The notes under the pieces were generated by a model. The model worked only from the letters and a program-made list of their open reading frames with translations, did no database searches and was not told the origin of the DNA. 64,000 nt of DNA from Agrypnia vestita. Its lineage: Eukaryota; Arthropoda; Insecta; Trichoptera; Phryganeidae. The position numbers were made by a program, and so were the translations under genes. The DNA lies in NCBI GenBank assembly GCA_016648135.1, contig JADDOH010023140.1, positions 310,001-374,000 on the forward strand. The letters run 5' to 3'. Shown here piece after piece: positions 45,656 to 57,959 of the stretch; the first letter of the stretch is position 1, and every line of letters begins with the position of its first letter.

Positions 45656-48242
45656 CTACAATTTACACAGAAAATATTAATCAAAAATGAAGGTCATGGG
45701 GTGCAATTATGTAAATTTTTAATAATATCATCATATTAATCTTGTAATATATTTGTATGTTGTAAATTTTAACAATAAAAAGTGTAGATGTTGGTTTAAG
45801 GGAGACAGTTATGGCGCTTCACATACGTCTAAATACAAATAAAGAATTCAAGCTGACTCAAAATAAGATATGTTAAAACATGGTGAAGTAAATTTTATTA
45901 GTGATATTGCAAAATTAATTAATGTAATTTTGTATTAAAAATCTCTGAGCCAATTGAGGGGTAAAATTTTGTTAAAAAATGAACTAAACAGATAATAAAA
46001 ATAAATATTTAATTCAAATTATTTAAAAATTAGCATTACTGACTTCTAAACAAATTTTTAAAAATAAGACAATACTCGTGATTATCCGGGGTGGCTTGGA
46101 ATAAAGATAAAGTGGAATGACAAAAAATAATTAAATTAGGCGTAGATAGGCCCTTGAAATAATGTTTGTGATTTCACTAAATTAATTTTGGTAACTTTAT
46201 GCTACAATACGACATGTTACATTGCATGTCTAATATTTCTGAAATATTTTCTGTGATATAGATTAACAAATGATTCTTTGCCTGTTGGTCAGATAGTCTT
46301 GTGCATACTAGAATGCGACCACTATAAATTGGCGTGCGAAGGAGAGCGTCCCTGTCGCGTAACAGAAGTTGCCAGGGTGTAAATTTATTACACAATACAT
46401 AAAGTACAGAATGTCCAGTGACCGGTGTCATAGCCTTTAACAGATATTTGGCCTGGCAGCACTAAAGAAACCAAGCCGTAATGGCAGCCGTTCTATCTGT
46501 CAAACTGTCAGACGGTAATATCGGTCCATTATTTGCTTTTTCGGCTTCGCAAAACTTTAATACTTCATTGGCAATTGTTTTTGCACCATCCCGGACTGTT
46601 TATGATGTTTTGGGCATAATAATTCAGTGTATATTGGTAATCAAGATTTCACAGCTTCCAAGAAAATAGAAAATTGTACTGAATGACAGGGCGAGGGGTT
46701 ACCCCCAGGTGCGGGCAGGGCGGGTTTTAGTTCCAAAGTCGCCGCACGCCAAGTTATAGTGGTCAAGCAATATGCATAATAGGTACCTCCTGGTATAAAA
46801 TATTTTTTGTATATATTAAGAAATATTATAATATGATTGCCAGTTAGGAAATTTATGGTATAGGAAATATTTACCAATTCACAGAATCATTTTCGATTCA
46901 TTACTTTATTAGTTATTTAGTCTTAAATATTTAAATGTAAATAAATAAAATAAACAAATAATTACTCGAAAACCGAATTATGCATGTAAATGCTTATTTG
47001 TCTTCCTATAATAAAATTACAATCCTATTTTTATAACTCTTTGTAAAAGTGGTGGCTTACATTAATAACAAAATAACAATCATGTAAATGAATGGATAAT
47101 CAACAATAAGTTGTATCTTAGTGCAGCTACACAATAATAATTTGAATATAATACTACTACACAATAATAGTCTGAATTTAAACATTAAACCAAAAATTAC
47201 AAATCTTAATAAATTATTATATATATATATAAAATTGTTATTAACGTATTAAGTTTTACTTACTTTTCTTCAAGGAAACAAATAAACTTTATATAGTGAC
47301 ATGTTCTGCCATTATTCTACATTTTAACACGAAATTTAATAACTTGATAGATACCCTTTAAATTCCGATTTTCCTAGTTCACTAATCATGTAAACCATAA
47401 TATAGCTGTATTGCCCCATACCACAAAAACAAGTCACATATATCAGTCTCCGTAACAAAGCAAATATCATAAACACAGTTAGGCCCGTGTTTTGAGTATT
47501 AAAATGAGCTTTTAAAATAAATCAAATATAGCTTTAACTCCGAAAAGATTTAAATCCGTTATACGTAGTTACACTTATTAAATTGAGCTAATTCACACGA
47601 CAAACGAGCATAAACACAACCACATTCTTATAAAATTCCTGACTTTCGCATCATCGCCTAGCCCAGTCCACACATCGTGATTTAGGTAAATAAAATTTAC
47701 ATTCTTGTAAAAACCACTCATGTTTAAAGATGATATTTGTAGTTACGTCGCACTACGCAGCAGAACTTTTTATAAAGTGTAATAATGAATCATTATTCCT
47801 TTTTATTAACTGCCACAAAACGTACAAACCGAATGGTCTACAAACACAGCCTAAGTACAAGCTACATCAGATAAAAATATTGGTGCCTACCTGCTAAAAA
47901 AGGAGAATGACTTAAGATGGAATTAAGTATAATATTATTATCGAATGTTGAGGACGCGCTATTTGAATGATGCTTAAGGCTAAATAAAAATTAATGAAAA
48001 GTAGAAATTACCTTAATTTGAACAAAACTATACAATATTGTTAAAAGAAATTTTACTTATTTTAAAATCATAATATCGTTACAAGAAGAGAAAAAAACTC
48101 GTATATCTTTTAAGCTATGAAATACCAGATAAGACATTAAGTAAAACAGGTTACTATTCGAATTTGCGTTAGCAAATAAATATTTAAAAAACAATAATTA
48201 TAAATATAAAATTGTCTATAAAACTAGTAAGTTGATATGCAC
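45656..48242. other. probable SIPA1L 5' intron or upstream region
   Basis: It is AT-rich and contains MITE copy C (46,315-46,768). No further coding exon could be matched to the SIPA1L N-terminus here. Confidence 0.4.
46315..46768 (+). mobile_element. MITE family 'GCTTGACCACTATAA', copy C
   Basis: This is the best-preserved ends of the family: gcgaccactataaattggcg and cgccaagttatagtggtcaagc. It is non-coding. Confidence 0.75.
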
Positions 48243-48331
48243 CTGGGTGGGTCCTGATTGTCAGAGCAGATCTCCGGCTAGCTTGCCGCTCTGTGGTGTT
48301 ATCAAATTTAAAAATTACTTGGAGATGGTCA
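48243..48331 (-). other. candidate non-coding leader exon of SIPA1L
   Basis: On the minus strand a strong polypyrimidine tract and ..cacctttcttcag precede 48,331, and ..acccacccag|GT ends the segment at 48,243. The 89 nt have higher GC than the surroundings and no ATG, fitting a 5' UTR exon spliced to 45,655. There is no transcript evidence; this is inference. Confidence 0.3.
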
Positions 48332-48479
48332 CTGAAGAAAGGTGGTGGGAATCGGAATGAAAAGAATTAAAAAAAAATTATACATATTTACATATAATTA
48401 ATACCATTTTATATCATATAAATAGCACGGATGCTTTATCGTTATCTATTATCTAACCTTAATATCTACCTTAATCCTA

Positions 48480-48580
48480 GAGACCTCGTCGCGTTATGGG
48501 AGCCGGGGTACTTCCGGCCAGGAGTCAGCGGGCCGAGCTTTCTCGCGTCTCCGTCGTCCGCGTTCGGAGACTTTTTTATT
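48480..48580 (-). promoter_or_regulatory. GC-rich candidate promoter or first exon
   Basis: A ~100-bp GC-rich island with several CpG and a CCGGAAGT (ETS-type) motif on the minus strand sits in very AT-rich DNA, just upstream of the candidate leader exon. It may be the SIPA1L transcription start. Confidence 0.3.
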
Positions 48581-48751
48581 TATTTCGTGTATTTTAATAC
48601 ATATCAATGAAGGTAGTTGCTTCACTAGGCAAGGCCTGTTCTGAAGCAACTACTTGTACATTTTTTTAGTTTAAGTTAATACATTAGAAATACTACATAT
48701 TAGAAATAAACTATAATAAACCAGAAATGAATTTAATATTAGAAATAAAAT

Positions 48752-49055
48752 ATGTTCAAAACTCCACATAGCTTCATGAATCTCAGTCTTTCAAATATGG
48801 TACACTACGCACTCTGTTATAGTATTCTCAGCTACGCCAAGTGTGCATGGTGCGGCCCCAACCCTATTAGACCCCTCAATAAAGTCCCAGAAATGGGTTA
48901 TAGGTATACGTGTAACAAGTCATTTAGATATAACTCCGAAGACCCACCTAGAGACCTTCAAGTGTCTGACACAAGACACTATACACCAGTCCAATACTAA
49001 ATTTATTCTTTCAATAAAAAAGTACGAAATTGGTGTGAAGTAAAGAATGGTGCTC
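48752..49055 (+). mobile_element. CR1/jockey-like reverse transcriptase tail, plus-strand relic
   Basis: Both overlapping plus frames contain pieces (LSNMVHYALCYSILSYAKCA, KSQKWVIGI, LETFKCL) that match the C-terminal region of the minus-strand relic at 49,594-50,028. The copy is frameshifted and 5' truncated. Confidence 0.65.
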
Positions 49056-49340
49056 ATATTAAATTCGTTTTTAGGTGACTTTGGTGAATATATATATATA
49101 GATATTATTATATTATATATAGATATTTTTTTTTTATTATTATTATTATTTTTTAAATTTATTTACTAGTTATACTTTTAAACATTGTATATGAGGAGTA
49201 AAATTACTCAAACAACCAGCAAAGCGGTTACCAAACGTAGGCAGACTACAAAACGAAAGCAATGTGTCATATGTGACAGCTTGAATTCCATTGCAAAACG
49301 TTTTTGTGACTATGTATTAATATGAACTATATTGATATGG

Positions 49341-50462
49341 CTATATTAATGATGACACATTGCTCTCATTTTTTGTCCTATCCACACCAAAGAGCCACCT
49401 TGTTATTTCCTGCTTGAATTCTTTTAACACCTTAAGTCCCTTTACATCTAATGGCAGGTTATTGTACATTCTTGGAGCATAAAATAAGAAAAATCTCTGC
49501 CCGAACTTTGTGTTCATTCTCGGCACCGAGAAATTTCCACTTCTTTTGCTCCTTGTGTCCCTGGCCTCTGAACGTGCATGTGTACATAGGTTCTTAAAAA
49601 ATTATTAAGATAGATCTGGTATACAGCTGCCGTATGTCCAACACCTTAAAGGATCTAAATAACTCTTCAGATTCAAATCGAAGCGTCTTCCTGTTTATCA
49701 CCCGAACAACCCACTTCTGAGCCTTCACTATAGAATCCAACAAGGTACGAGCCGCTCCCCCCCAAGCAGATTTTGCATAGCTAATTATGTTCTGACAAAG
49801 TACATAGTAAACCAATTTTAAAAGTGTTATATTCATAAAGCCGCGTAAAATTCTAAATATATAAATCAATCCTCTCACCTTGGCACTTATGTACTCAATA
49901 TGAGAAACCCATCTAAAATTTTCATCAATTATCAGACCCAAATATCTTATCTCGCTTGATTTTTCAATGGTATCACAGTCACATATTTGATTTTTTTCCA
50001 AGTCATACACGTATACAAGTATACACAATACATGTATGTATTTTGATATTTTTCGGGAAGAGTAGACTATCTGAATTTCTCATCAACAATACCATAAAGT
50101 GTGTTTATTTTGAGGTGAGTGTTAATAAGTGATTATCTAGAATACCTTTTATTTCTGCAATAACTAGTTCGGCCCTTTTAAATGTTTCCTCCCATGTGTC
50201 ATCATTTATAATGATTGCAGTATCATCGGCATAACTAATCTTTGTTGCGTTCTCAGATATTGTTTTTAATAACTCGTTAATGTATATAATGAAAAGTATC
50301 GAACCAAGTATGCTTCATTGAGGCATGCCATATTTGATAAACATTGGATCACTACGTGTGCCATTTATTTCCACAGTTTGTTTTCGGTTTTCAAGATAGT
50401 TTCTGAACTAGTTTAGACGACTGCCAGTGATACCAATTTTGTCGAGTTTGTTTAAAAGCAAT
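49341..50462 (-). pseudogene. CR1/jockey-like non-LTR reverse transcriptase relic
   Basis: Reading minus from 50,460: RT motifs VEINGTRSDPMFIKYGMPQ, ILGSILFIIYINELL and ATKISYADDTAII (YADD catalytic box). Then SSEIRYLGLIIDENFRW, FMNITLLKLVYYVL, YAKSAWGGA, VKAQKWVVRVINRK, and in another frame RFFLFYAPRMYNNLP. Stops replace conserved residues after GSRLN and after GMPQ, and frames shift near 49,590. It is 5' truncated and lacks the endonuclease. Confidence 0.85.
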
Positions 50463-50467
50463 TACCG

Positions 50468-50744
50468 CAAGGGTCGTACGAACAACGTCCCGTATCATAA
50501 GACTATTCCGTTTAGTGCGCATCCATTTTCTCCGGGTTCAGTCAATCCCCGTTGTCTAAATTTCTTAATGGGGGTTGCTCTTCTCGGAGAAAATATTGTT
50601 TCAAAAAAATATCTCCGTGCAATTGGGGTAGACGCATTGTCTTTTGAAACAAAAAGGCCGGTCGGCCCTGCAGCTGCCGATGACAACACGTGTCGTGATT
50701 TAAAATTTGGATCTGGATACTTCGCCCATGGCATTGTGATATGA
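50468..50744 (+). CDS. unrecognised ORF fragment
   Basis: The open frame RTNNVPYHKTIPFSAHPFSP.., IVSKKYLRAIGVDALSFETK, DLKFGSGYFAHGIVI ends at 50,744. Base composition is less AT-rich than the flanks, but both strands are open over much of it. It could be a transposon or host-gene fragment. No family is recognised. Confidence 0.2.
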
Positions 50745-51439
50745 AAAAAATAATAACGCGTTTCACGTCATGTTCCAGCATATCATCAAAGTAATTAAAT
50801 TGAATATTAAGTTTTATAAATATTATCTTCATTTGCTCTGTATAACGGGTATTTCGTAAAGGTTTTTAATTTTTGATAGGTTACTTAATATTAAATCATT
50901 ATGTCTTTTGACTAAAATTAAATCTTCCCCGGGCGTATTCCTTGAACCATGTCTCAACTAAAGTCTGATCTCGTGAGAAGCCTATGGTTGATATAAAGAT
51001 GCCGGATTTCAAATGTGTAGTCTAATATAATTAAATACTTTTTATTTTATAGTTAGTAGTTTCAAATGTACTATTCGTTGATTGAAACTTGTGCTTCGTA
51101 CTGTACTGACACACTGAGCCATTTTATTGTAATATACGTCGGCTAACTCTAAGTATCTACTTATTTAAAAAAAAATGGAGGAACGTGTATTCATGTACAA
51201 TTGCCGGCAAACTTCATGAAATTCTTTGGCTAAGTGGGGGAATGCGCAGAAGACGAAATTTGGGTCTCGTTGGTAGAAAGGTAGATGCGCAAACGTCCCC
51301 CCACTACGCCGCAGAATTTCAAGATGTTTGCCGGCTACTGTACGCGCGGTAGAAGTAATAGTTCTTTGGCGTGATAGTGATAATTGATATTTACAATTTG
51401 GTTAAAAATCTATTCCTATAAAACTCAATGTCTTTCTGT

Positions 51440-52010
51440 CTGTTCTCTATACAAATCTATACCGTTTATCCGATTCGATTCAAACTTTGCATTAGGACCC
51501 GGCGGGTAACATAGGCGACATTTTCTCCCTATTCTTTTAACCCTTCCCCTTCCCTGATATATTTTCGATGCAAATCTGCACGGTTTGACCGATCGGACTC
51601 AAAATTTGGAAACTAATTCTTAAGGACTCGACGGGTAACATATGCGATATTTCTCCCTATATTTTCCCTTCCCTTCCCCTGATATATTTTAGATGCAAAT
51701 CTGTACCGTTTGACCGATAGGACTCAAAATTTGTAAACTTATTCTTTAGGACCCGGCGGGTAACAAAGGTGACATTTCTTCCCTCCCCTTTTACCTTTGT
51801 CCTCCCCATGATATATTTTCGATGCAAATCTATACCGTTCGAATCAAACCTTTGTTTCCCCCACAAATTTATTTTCAACTTAATCCTTTGTTCTCCCCTT
51901 GATATATTTTCGATGCAAATCTATACCGTTCGAATCAAACCTTTGTTTCCCCCACAAATTTATTTTCAACTTAATCCTTAATCCGTGCAACGCCGGTACG
52001 AAAGCTGGTG
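51440..52010 (-). repeat. G-rich tandem repeat, inverse copy
   Basis: Complementary to the 3,119-5,245 family: units with 'aggacccggcgggtaacat' and 'tatattttcgatgcaaatct'. It closes with 'cgtgcaacgccggtacgaaagctggt', the complement of the start seen at 3,119. The last two units (about 51,790-51,980) include a near-identical ~100-bp duplication. Confidence 0.65.
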
Positions 52011-52801
52011 TACAATATATTAATACAATAGTACAATGTCTTGGGAGATGATAAATATAAATGATAACTATTAAATTTAGTTGAATTATTTATTCTTGAA
52101 GTGATAAAAATGTAACTTTTGGTTTGTGATAACTAAAATAAGACTTCAATGTCTTCGAATCGACGTCTCATGAGGATTCAAAGACATATACTGCGACAAA
52201 TCAAAAAACGTATGCATTTTCAAGAAAGTCCCTACTCACATTCATGTTTTATCGATTTTCTGTTCCGTACAGTTCCGTATTTAAATGTTTCGAAACCACA
52301 CAACTTTGACAGCCGTTTTAAATGTCGAATGAACGAGTGTGTTTTTTGTTTTGAATACATTTATATTCTATGGTCTTTTTTCTTTTTTTCTTATAGGGCA
52401 GCATACAGCAGTGTAAAAGAGACACAAATATAAACAGGGTTGTGTATTGTATTAATATTTTATTTATATATCGCGCGGACAATTACATATTTTGGACACC
52501 CCTAGACCAACTCTCGCAATTTGCGTCTATGTTCACAGTAATTCGTGTTTCTGTTCTGTGTAGCATGATATAGTTTTCACTACCGTGGAGGATTGATTCC
52601 CATAGAATCGACAGCGAACGTGACGCGGATCCACATTCCAATAATAGCTCTAACAGATGGTCGCTTCACTAGACAGGATTTGCCCGGCCACTTAAATACA
52701 AATAAATATGTCGGGGAACTGACTTTAAAATATATTAGAATTGGGTTTTCAGAGATAATATTTTGTTGGTACGTGCAAGGAAGAATAAGATTAACATAGT
52801 T

Positions 52802-53167
52802 TTATGACCAGCAGAGCTTGTCGGCACCGCTTTCGACAATAGGAATGGGCGCACGTGCGATGTCAGAATTGCGGTCCTCTGTCAGAAAGCCGTAAATGGT
52901 AACTTTCCCAGGAAGACAAACCGGCTGCATCATAAAACCCGAGCCATGATAGAGGGTATATTTAGGGCTTTGATGACCTTTTAGTAAACAATAGGTAATC
53001 GCAGTTACGAATGGGCCCGGACTTTGGGACGTTTTAGAATTCCCGACGGCCGGTGCAATAAAACGTTTGCCGATACAGAAAAATATTTTAAAATTATCAG
53101 TAAATTGGTTTACAAAGTTTTTTTTTCTGGAACCGGCGATATAATATTTCCGAATAAATCGTCCCAA
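52802..53167 (-). CDS. unrecognised 121-codon ORF
   Basis: The translation (..KRFIAPAVGNSKTSQSPGPF, TYCLLKGHQSPKYTLYHGSG, MMQPVCLPGKVTIYGFLTED, ESGADKLCWS) looks protein-like, with Gly, Pro and Cys unusual for this AT-rich DNA. The frame opens with a non-ATG codon (TTG). It could be one exon of a gene or a relic. I do not recognise it and see no strong splice sites. Confidence 0.3.
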   Translation of the reverse strand: MGRFIRKYYIAGSRKKNFVNQFTDNFKIFFCIGKRFIAPAVGNSKTSQSPGPFVTAITYCLLKGHQSPKYTLYHGSGFMMQPVCLPGKVTIYGFLTEDRNSDIARAPIPIVESGADKLCWS

Positions 53168-53339
53168 GGGAAAGGGGAGAAAATCCCATCTGTTAACAAG
53201 CAGCTGGCGGGAACAGAGAAAAGATTATGCCTAGGCGTTTAAAATCTATTGCTAAATTCCCAGATTATTTATCACTAATCGGGTGGAGAGGTGCCGGTTA
53301 TATAATTAAGAATAATTTAATGATTCAACTAACGATTTA

Positions 53340-54600
53340 ATGTCCCCAGTAATATATATTATATATCGATGATATATTACGTGTGATGTATAGGTAAATT
53401 TAACTTTGAAAGCGAGAGTAATTACGACGCCGCGATCCCAACAAAGCAATTAATTACGCGACGACAATAGGTACACGCAGACTTGATGTATCATTTAACA
53501 CACACAAAAAAAGGAAATAAAGTCAATGGAAAGTAAGAAACCTATAAATTAATAAAATAAATACAAAATATCATATAAATATACTGTGTAGAGTCAGGAT
53601 TATTTTTTGTATTAATATTCGTAACAGCTATTTTTTTTGCTTTTCTAATCAAAATTTATTGTATTATGAAAATACATATAGGTGTATAATAGACGATGTA
53701 ACTTGTAACTATGTAAAATAAAATGTAAGTATAATCTCTTATATCTGTACCTAAAATATTGTGGCAAATGTTATTATTAATTATTATTGAATGACTCGTC
53801 AAAAAGCTTTTATTTTAAAAGATATAATTAAGAGTAAGATTTTAATCTACAAAAGGCTGAAAGATTTTTTTTATCCGAAAACCGTGTAAAATGGAATTGC
53901 CAATTAATGAACACAAATTGGTGAAATGCCGGAATGGATTAATTTTGAATTAAAGAAAAATAAACATATATTTATAGTTTTTTTGTAAGATTAAATTGTC
54001 GATAAAATGGCTACATTGTTTAGTTGTAATAATTGCGTAATGTTATGATTTAGTTTTAATCAAAATTGAAAACACCTTGAGATGTCCTTTTATAATAAGT
54101 CAAATGTGGTTTATTCTATGCGTGCTGCAATGATTTTGGTAGACAGTAAAATTATACCTACTGTAAGTTTAATAATTATAATTAATCGTTAGAGTGATAT
54201 AAGTTTGTAATAAGCGAGACTGTGTTATTTATTAAATTCTATGTGAATATTGAATCGTTTTGGGTTTAGGAAAAATATGCTAACTTATGTTTTATCGTCG
54301 GATTCCTTTCCTACAGACATACAGAAGATATACCGAATTATTTTTAAAATCAATAACCTTCTTTTAGATCTCAAAAAGAGAAACGAATTTAATAAGACAC
54401 TGACTCAGTGCTTTTAATTAAAATGAATAGATTATTTGCTCAAATATGTGGAAAGAGTGGACCGTATTCTTTTGTTTCAAATACTGCCTATGTAATATTG
54501 TCAAGGCGTCAAAAAAAAAATTGATTTATAAGGACTATACCTGTTAGTTTTCTACTTTCGGTTTAACTCACGGTTTTTTTTTCTATGTAATTGTGGGTCC
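53340..54600. other. unassigned AT-rich intergenic DNA
   Basis: No ORF, repeat family or regulatory element is recognised. Confidence 0.5.
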
Positions 54601-54611
54601 AGAAGAAATGA

Positions 54612-54775
54612 AATTAAAAGAAATTTAACTGTAAATTTAATTATAAAAAAAAATATATATTATAGAATTTAATTATAAAGTTAATTATAAAATTTAATTA
54701 TAAATTTAATTATAAGTTTGATTATAAATTTAGTTATAAATTTAATTATAAAAGAATTTAAAAGAAATTGAACTA
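54612..54775 (+). repeat. AT-rich tandem repeat 'aatttaattataa'
   Basis: About ten degenerate units of 12-14 bp (aatttaattataaa and variants) are arrayed in tandem. Confidence 0.8.
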
Positions 54776-54779
54776 TACA

Positions 54780-55345
54780 AAAAAGGAGTAGGTTTGGCGG
54801 GCGTAGGCACGGGAGCCGCTATAAAGGAAAAATTGTGCATAAGACCGAGCTCTGCACATGGCCAGGAGACGGAAAGAATGAGGAAGTCGCCGGGGGCGTG
54901 GCCGAGAAGGAGATCGAGGGTGACGAAGCGCTGGTCCAACCACGGAAGAGAGATCGGCACAGGAGCCAATGACGGGACAGACGAAGAAGATTAACCCAAT
55001 GGCGAACTTGAAGGGCGCTGCCCTGTAGACTCGAAGGCTCACACCCCGTTTGAGCAGAGTATATGAGGGGCAGCCAGCTTCAAGTGAAGGCAGTTGCGAT
55101 CGGGGTTCGGAGGAAGCGAGTTGCGATCGAGATTCGGAAGAAGTGAGTCACGCTTGAGGTTCGGAAGTGAATCACTTGCGAATCGAGAGGAGATCCGAAG
55201 TACGGGTCGTAGTTACGGACGTGAATCAGAAAGTGAAGCAGGAAAAGTGAGGTCACAGTCGAACCGAGATCGGGAGTTGAGAGGTGAAGCTGAAGTGAAA
55301 TCGGGAGTGGAGAGCCCTCAGCGAAAGGGCGAGCCAAGTCGAAGA
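54780..55345 (+). repeat. purine-rich block with degenerate ~27-bp repeats; possible solo LTR
   Basis: The plus strand is strongly G+A-rich for over 500 bp. From 55,090 it repeats units like 'gttgcgatcg(a/g)g(a/g)ttcgga(a/g)gaag'. A CTATAAAGG TATA-like motif is near 54,819. It could be a retrotransposon LTR or leader; no paired LTR or target duplication was identified. Confidence 0.4.
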
Positions 55346-56265
55346 AACGGCCAACGCCTTAAGTACTCTTTTTATGTATATAACAATCGAGATTTTTGCA
55401 GAGACATTTATTTTAATAGTGATTGTTTTCGCATAAGTTAGTTAATAAGTAGATTATATAATTTTTGTGCTTACTTTTATTTTTATCCATAAAGTTAATT
55501 AGATAGTTCGAATTTAATTGATGTGACTTTTTCTCAAAAATATCCTATGAGTAAGTAGATTGTACATTTCTATGTTGTTTTTTTTTAATATCAATTAGAT
55601 AATTTTGAATTTTAAACTAATTTATTATAATTTTATAATTGTGGATTGTGTTTAAATTTTAACCTCTCTTCAATATTTTTTTTTGGAAATTGTATGTGTT
55701 GTTTGTATATTTTCTTTCGCCTATTATAATAATTGAATTTTCTGTAAATATTATAATACCTTGCCTTTGACTTTGTGTATATTAAACTGTGTGAACCTCG
55801 AATTACCGCGTCTAATTTACACCTCCTGCCATTCACTCGTCTTCAGAGCACGAGGGCACTCGTCTTCAGAGCAAATTTGATATCAAAAGTGAAATCAAGC
55901 AGATATTTTGTTTTGTAATTTATAGTATATTTATAGTACGTCCATGTGCTGACTATAGATAGGATAATATAATAGTGCTGACCATTCTTATAAACTGATA
56001 TAATATAAATCATCACTTATTTATCGCATAGACATTTTTTATTATTGACTATGGAAGCGATATTTCAATGTCGTTTTCTATGTTATCTTATTTGACATTG
56101 TCTGTATTCTATGTTTGACATACGTACTAAATTGTCATGTAGTCTCTGTGTTTAATTCAATAGCGATAACAAAAGTATGGTTTGATTTGGACGTCAACTC
56201 TGTACGAACAGATTGTAGATGTATACTATTGTCTATATATTTGTCATTCATCAAGTAAAATAATA
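55346..56265. other. intergenic region upstream of TBC1D23
   Basis: It is AT-rich. A direct repeat 'cactcgtcttcagagca' occurs twice near 55,832-55,880. The TBC1D23 promoter must lie here or in the preceding block, but no clear core element is visible. Confidence 0.4.
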
Positions 56266-56291
56266 ATGCCTCTAGAAGATGATAATACTTG
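56266..56291 (+). CDS. TBC1D23: TBC1D23 exon 1 (coding part, 26 nt)
   Basis: ATG 56,266 has A at -3. It encodes MPLEDDNT plus the first two bases of Trp, and is followed by a consensus GTAAGA donor at 56,292. Joining to exon 2 completes TGG and gives MPLEDDNTWIIELESVLLDD. A Trp three residues before the Leu-Glu pair of the first helix is also found in vertebrate TBC1D23. The choice is inferred from phase, donor and this similarity. Confidence 0.75.
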
Positions 56292-57105
56292 GTAAGATTA
56301 AAACATAGTTTCAATGCAAGGTGCAGTCGCTTTTGCGCCATGTTTACTTGTGAAATAATCAGCCATAAACTTGTGTTTCTTTTACATTTGCTTTTCTCCC
56401 TCCCGTTCCCCATAAATAGATTATCTGCGTCTAATTGAGATGTGCAGTAGGTATCCAAAATTTACATGTATTTTATGAGTTCATCCAACTGCCTTGTCAA
56501 ATAAGTACTAATAATAATATAATTATTCTTGCAGTATATTTAAAAAAATATTTACTTGTACAGTGATTGATACAAGATATACTTTTAATTTTTTTTATAA
56601 GCTAATTGCTAAAATATTTTTTCTCACATTTTTTTATGTTTTTTGATTGAATGTTGGAAAAAGGTTTTTCCCATGTTCACTCTTTTTTTCTTAGTTTAAA
56701 GAAAATAGAAGTAAAATATAAAATAAAACTCCATAACACAAATAAATGCAACATGTCACATAATTAACGCAAATCCTGAAAGTACTTTAGAATTGGCTAC
56801 TGGATCGATATCTGACATTTTTTAGTTTTTAATACAGCTTAAATATTTTTTATTAAATAAATGACTTATCTTCATTTTGGGACAAAAAGTATGGTCACTC
56901 TATAGGGCGACAAAGCAAGTGTTTGCGTCGTAGATCTTGACTGATATAATTATTAAATAAAAAATAAACTTACAGATTAATTTAAGCTCATAAACCTTCT
57001 TTTATACCACTTTCAAAATATCCACCGCCTTCATTGACATATTATATCATTGACCACCTTGGTCAATGCACTGAGATGCTCGTTTTCGTAATTATTTTCG
57101 CTTTA

Positions 57106-57247
57106 GGGCCGGTTGTTTCAAGTTGGATCAAAGTAAAATTTCGTAAAACATATTTTTTTCGTTCTCCACCAATTAAACAATCCGTTTCCGTAATAATCTA
57201 TGCTTTAACTGAACTTTTATTTTAATCCAACTTGAATCAACCCGGCG
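57106..57247. mobile_element. 142-bp PIF/Harbinger-like MITE
   Basis: It is flanked by TTA (57,103-57,105 and 57,248-57,250). The inverted repeats GGGCCGGTTGTTTCAAGTTGG / ccaacttgaatcaacccggcg belong to the same family as the insertion in the piggyBac transposase at 35,752. Confidence 0.85.
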
Positions 57248-57959
57248 TTAGTTTATTCAGAACACTTTTTCAGTATCACTTTTCACTGTTTGGAAGGCAG
57301 CCACTATTTCATGTCTTACACTTGTCATCTCGTTAAAATACACTAAATATTTTATTCTATCCATTTGAATATTGATTTTATTCTTCCGATATAAAAAAAA
57401 GGCATTCCGTTCAAAATTTTTTTTTCCAAAAACACAACACAAAAATAAGCCGATGTACCTATGACTAATTACTTTTATTTGAAAATGTTCCGAGTTTGCA
57501 AAGCGGGAGAATTTTGTGCCGTCTCGCTCTTTTCCATGAATTTATGTTTCCAACAAGTGAGACAGTAATACTTCGACGACCTTGAACTATGTCTTGTATT
57601 GTTTTCGGATTGACATGTGTTCTTGGGGTGACTATGATTTTTATTTTTTTTAGAATAAAAAATTACGTACGTTAAAAAAATTTAAAAATTAGTGAAATCG
57701 ATTTATTATCCGATTCTAAACAAAGTACTTTCAGGGTTTGCGTTAATTACATGGCATGTTGTATGTGTATTTCCACGCCGCAAAGTATTTGCTTTCCTTG
57801 AAAACTTTTTTATTTATGTTAATAGTTGACAGAACGTAGATACACAAATATTTATTTATTTTATTAGAAAAAATAACGATGCACACACGTAACATAAAAT
57901 AATATTGATGTTACATGGAATATGTGTAATATCAATATTCTTACTATTTTCAAACTCAG

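Noticed and set aside
47886..47910. Polypyrimidine/AG followed at once by GT, as a micro-exon of SIPA1L
   Set aside because: The implied exon would be three bases; no support beyond chance.
56135..56458. 107-aa minus-strand ORF
   Set aside because: It covers the TBC1D23 first exon on the opposite strand, has no recognisable motif and is AT-driven.
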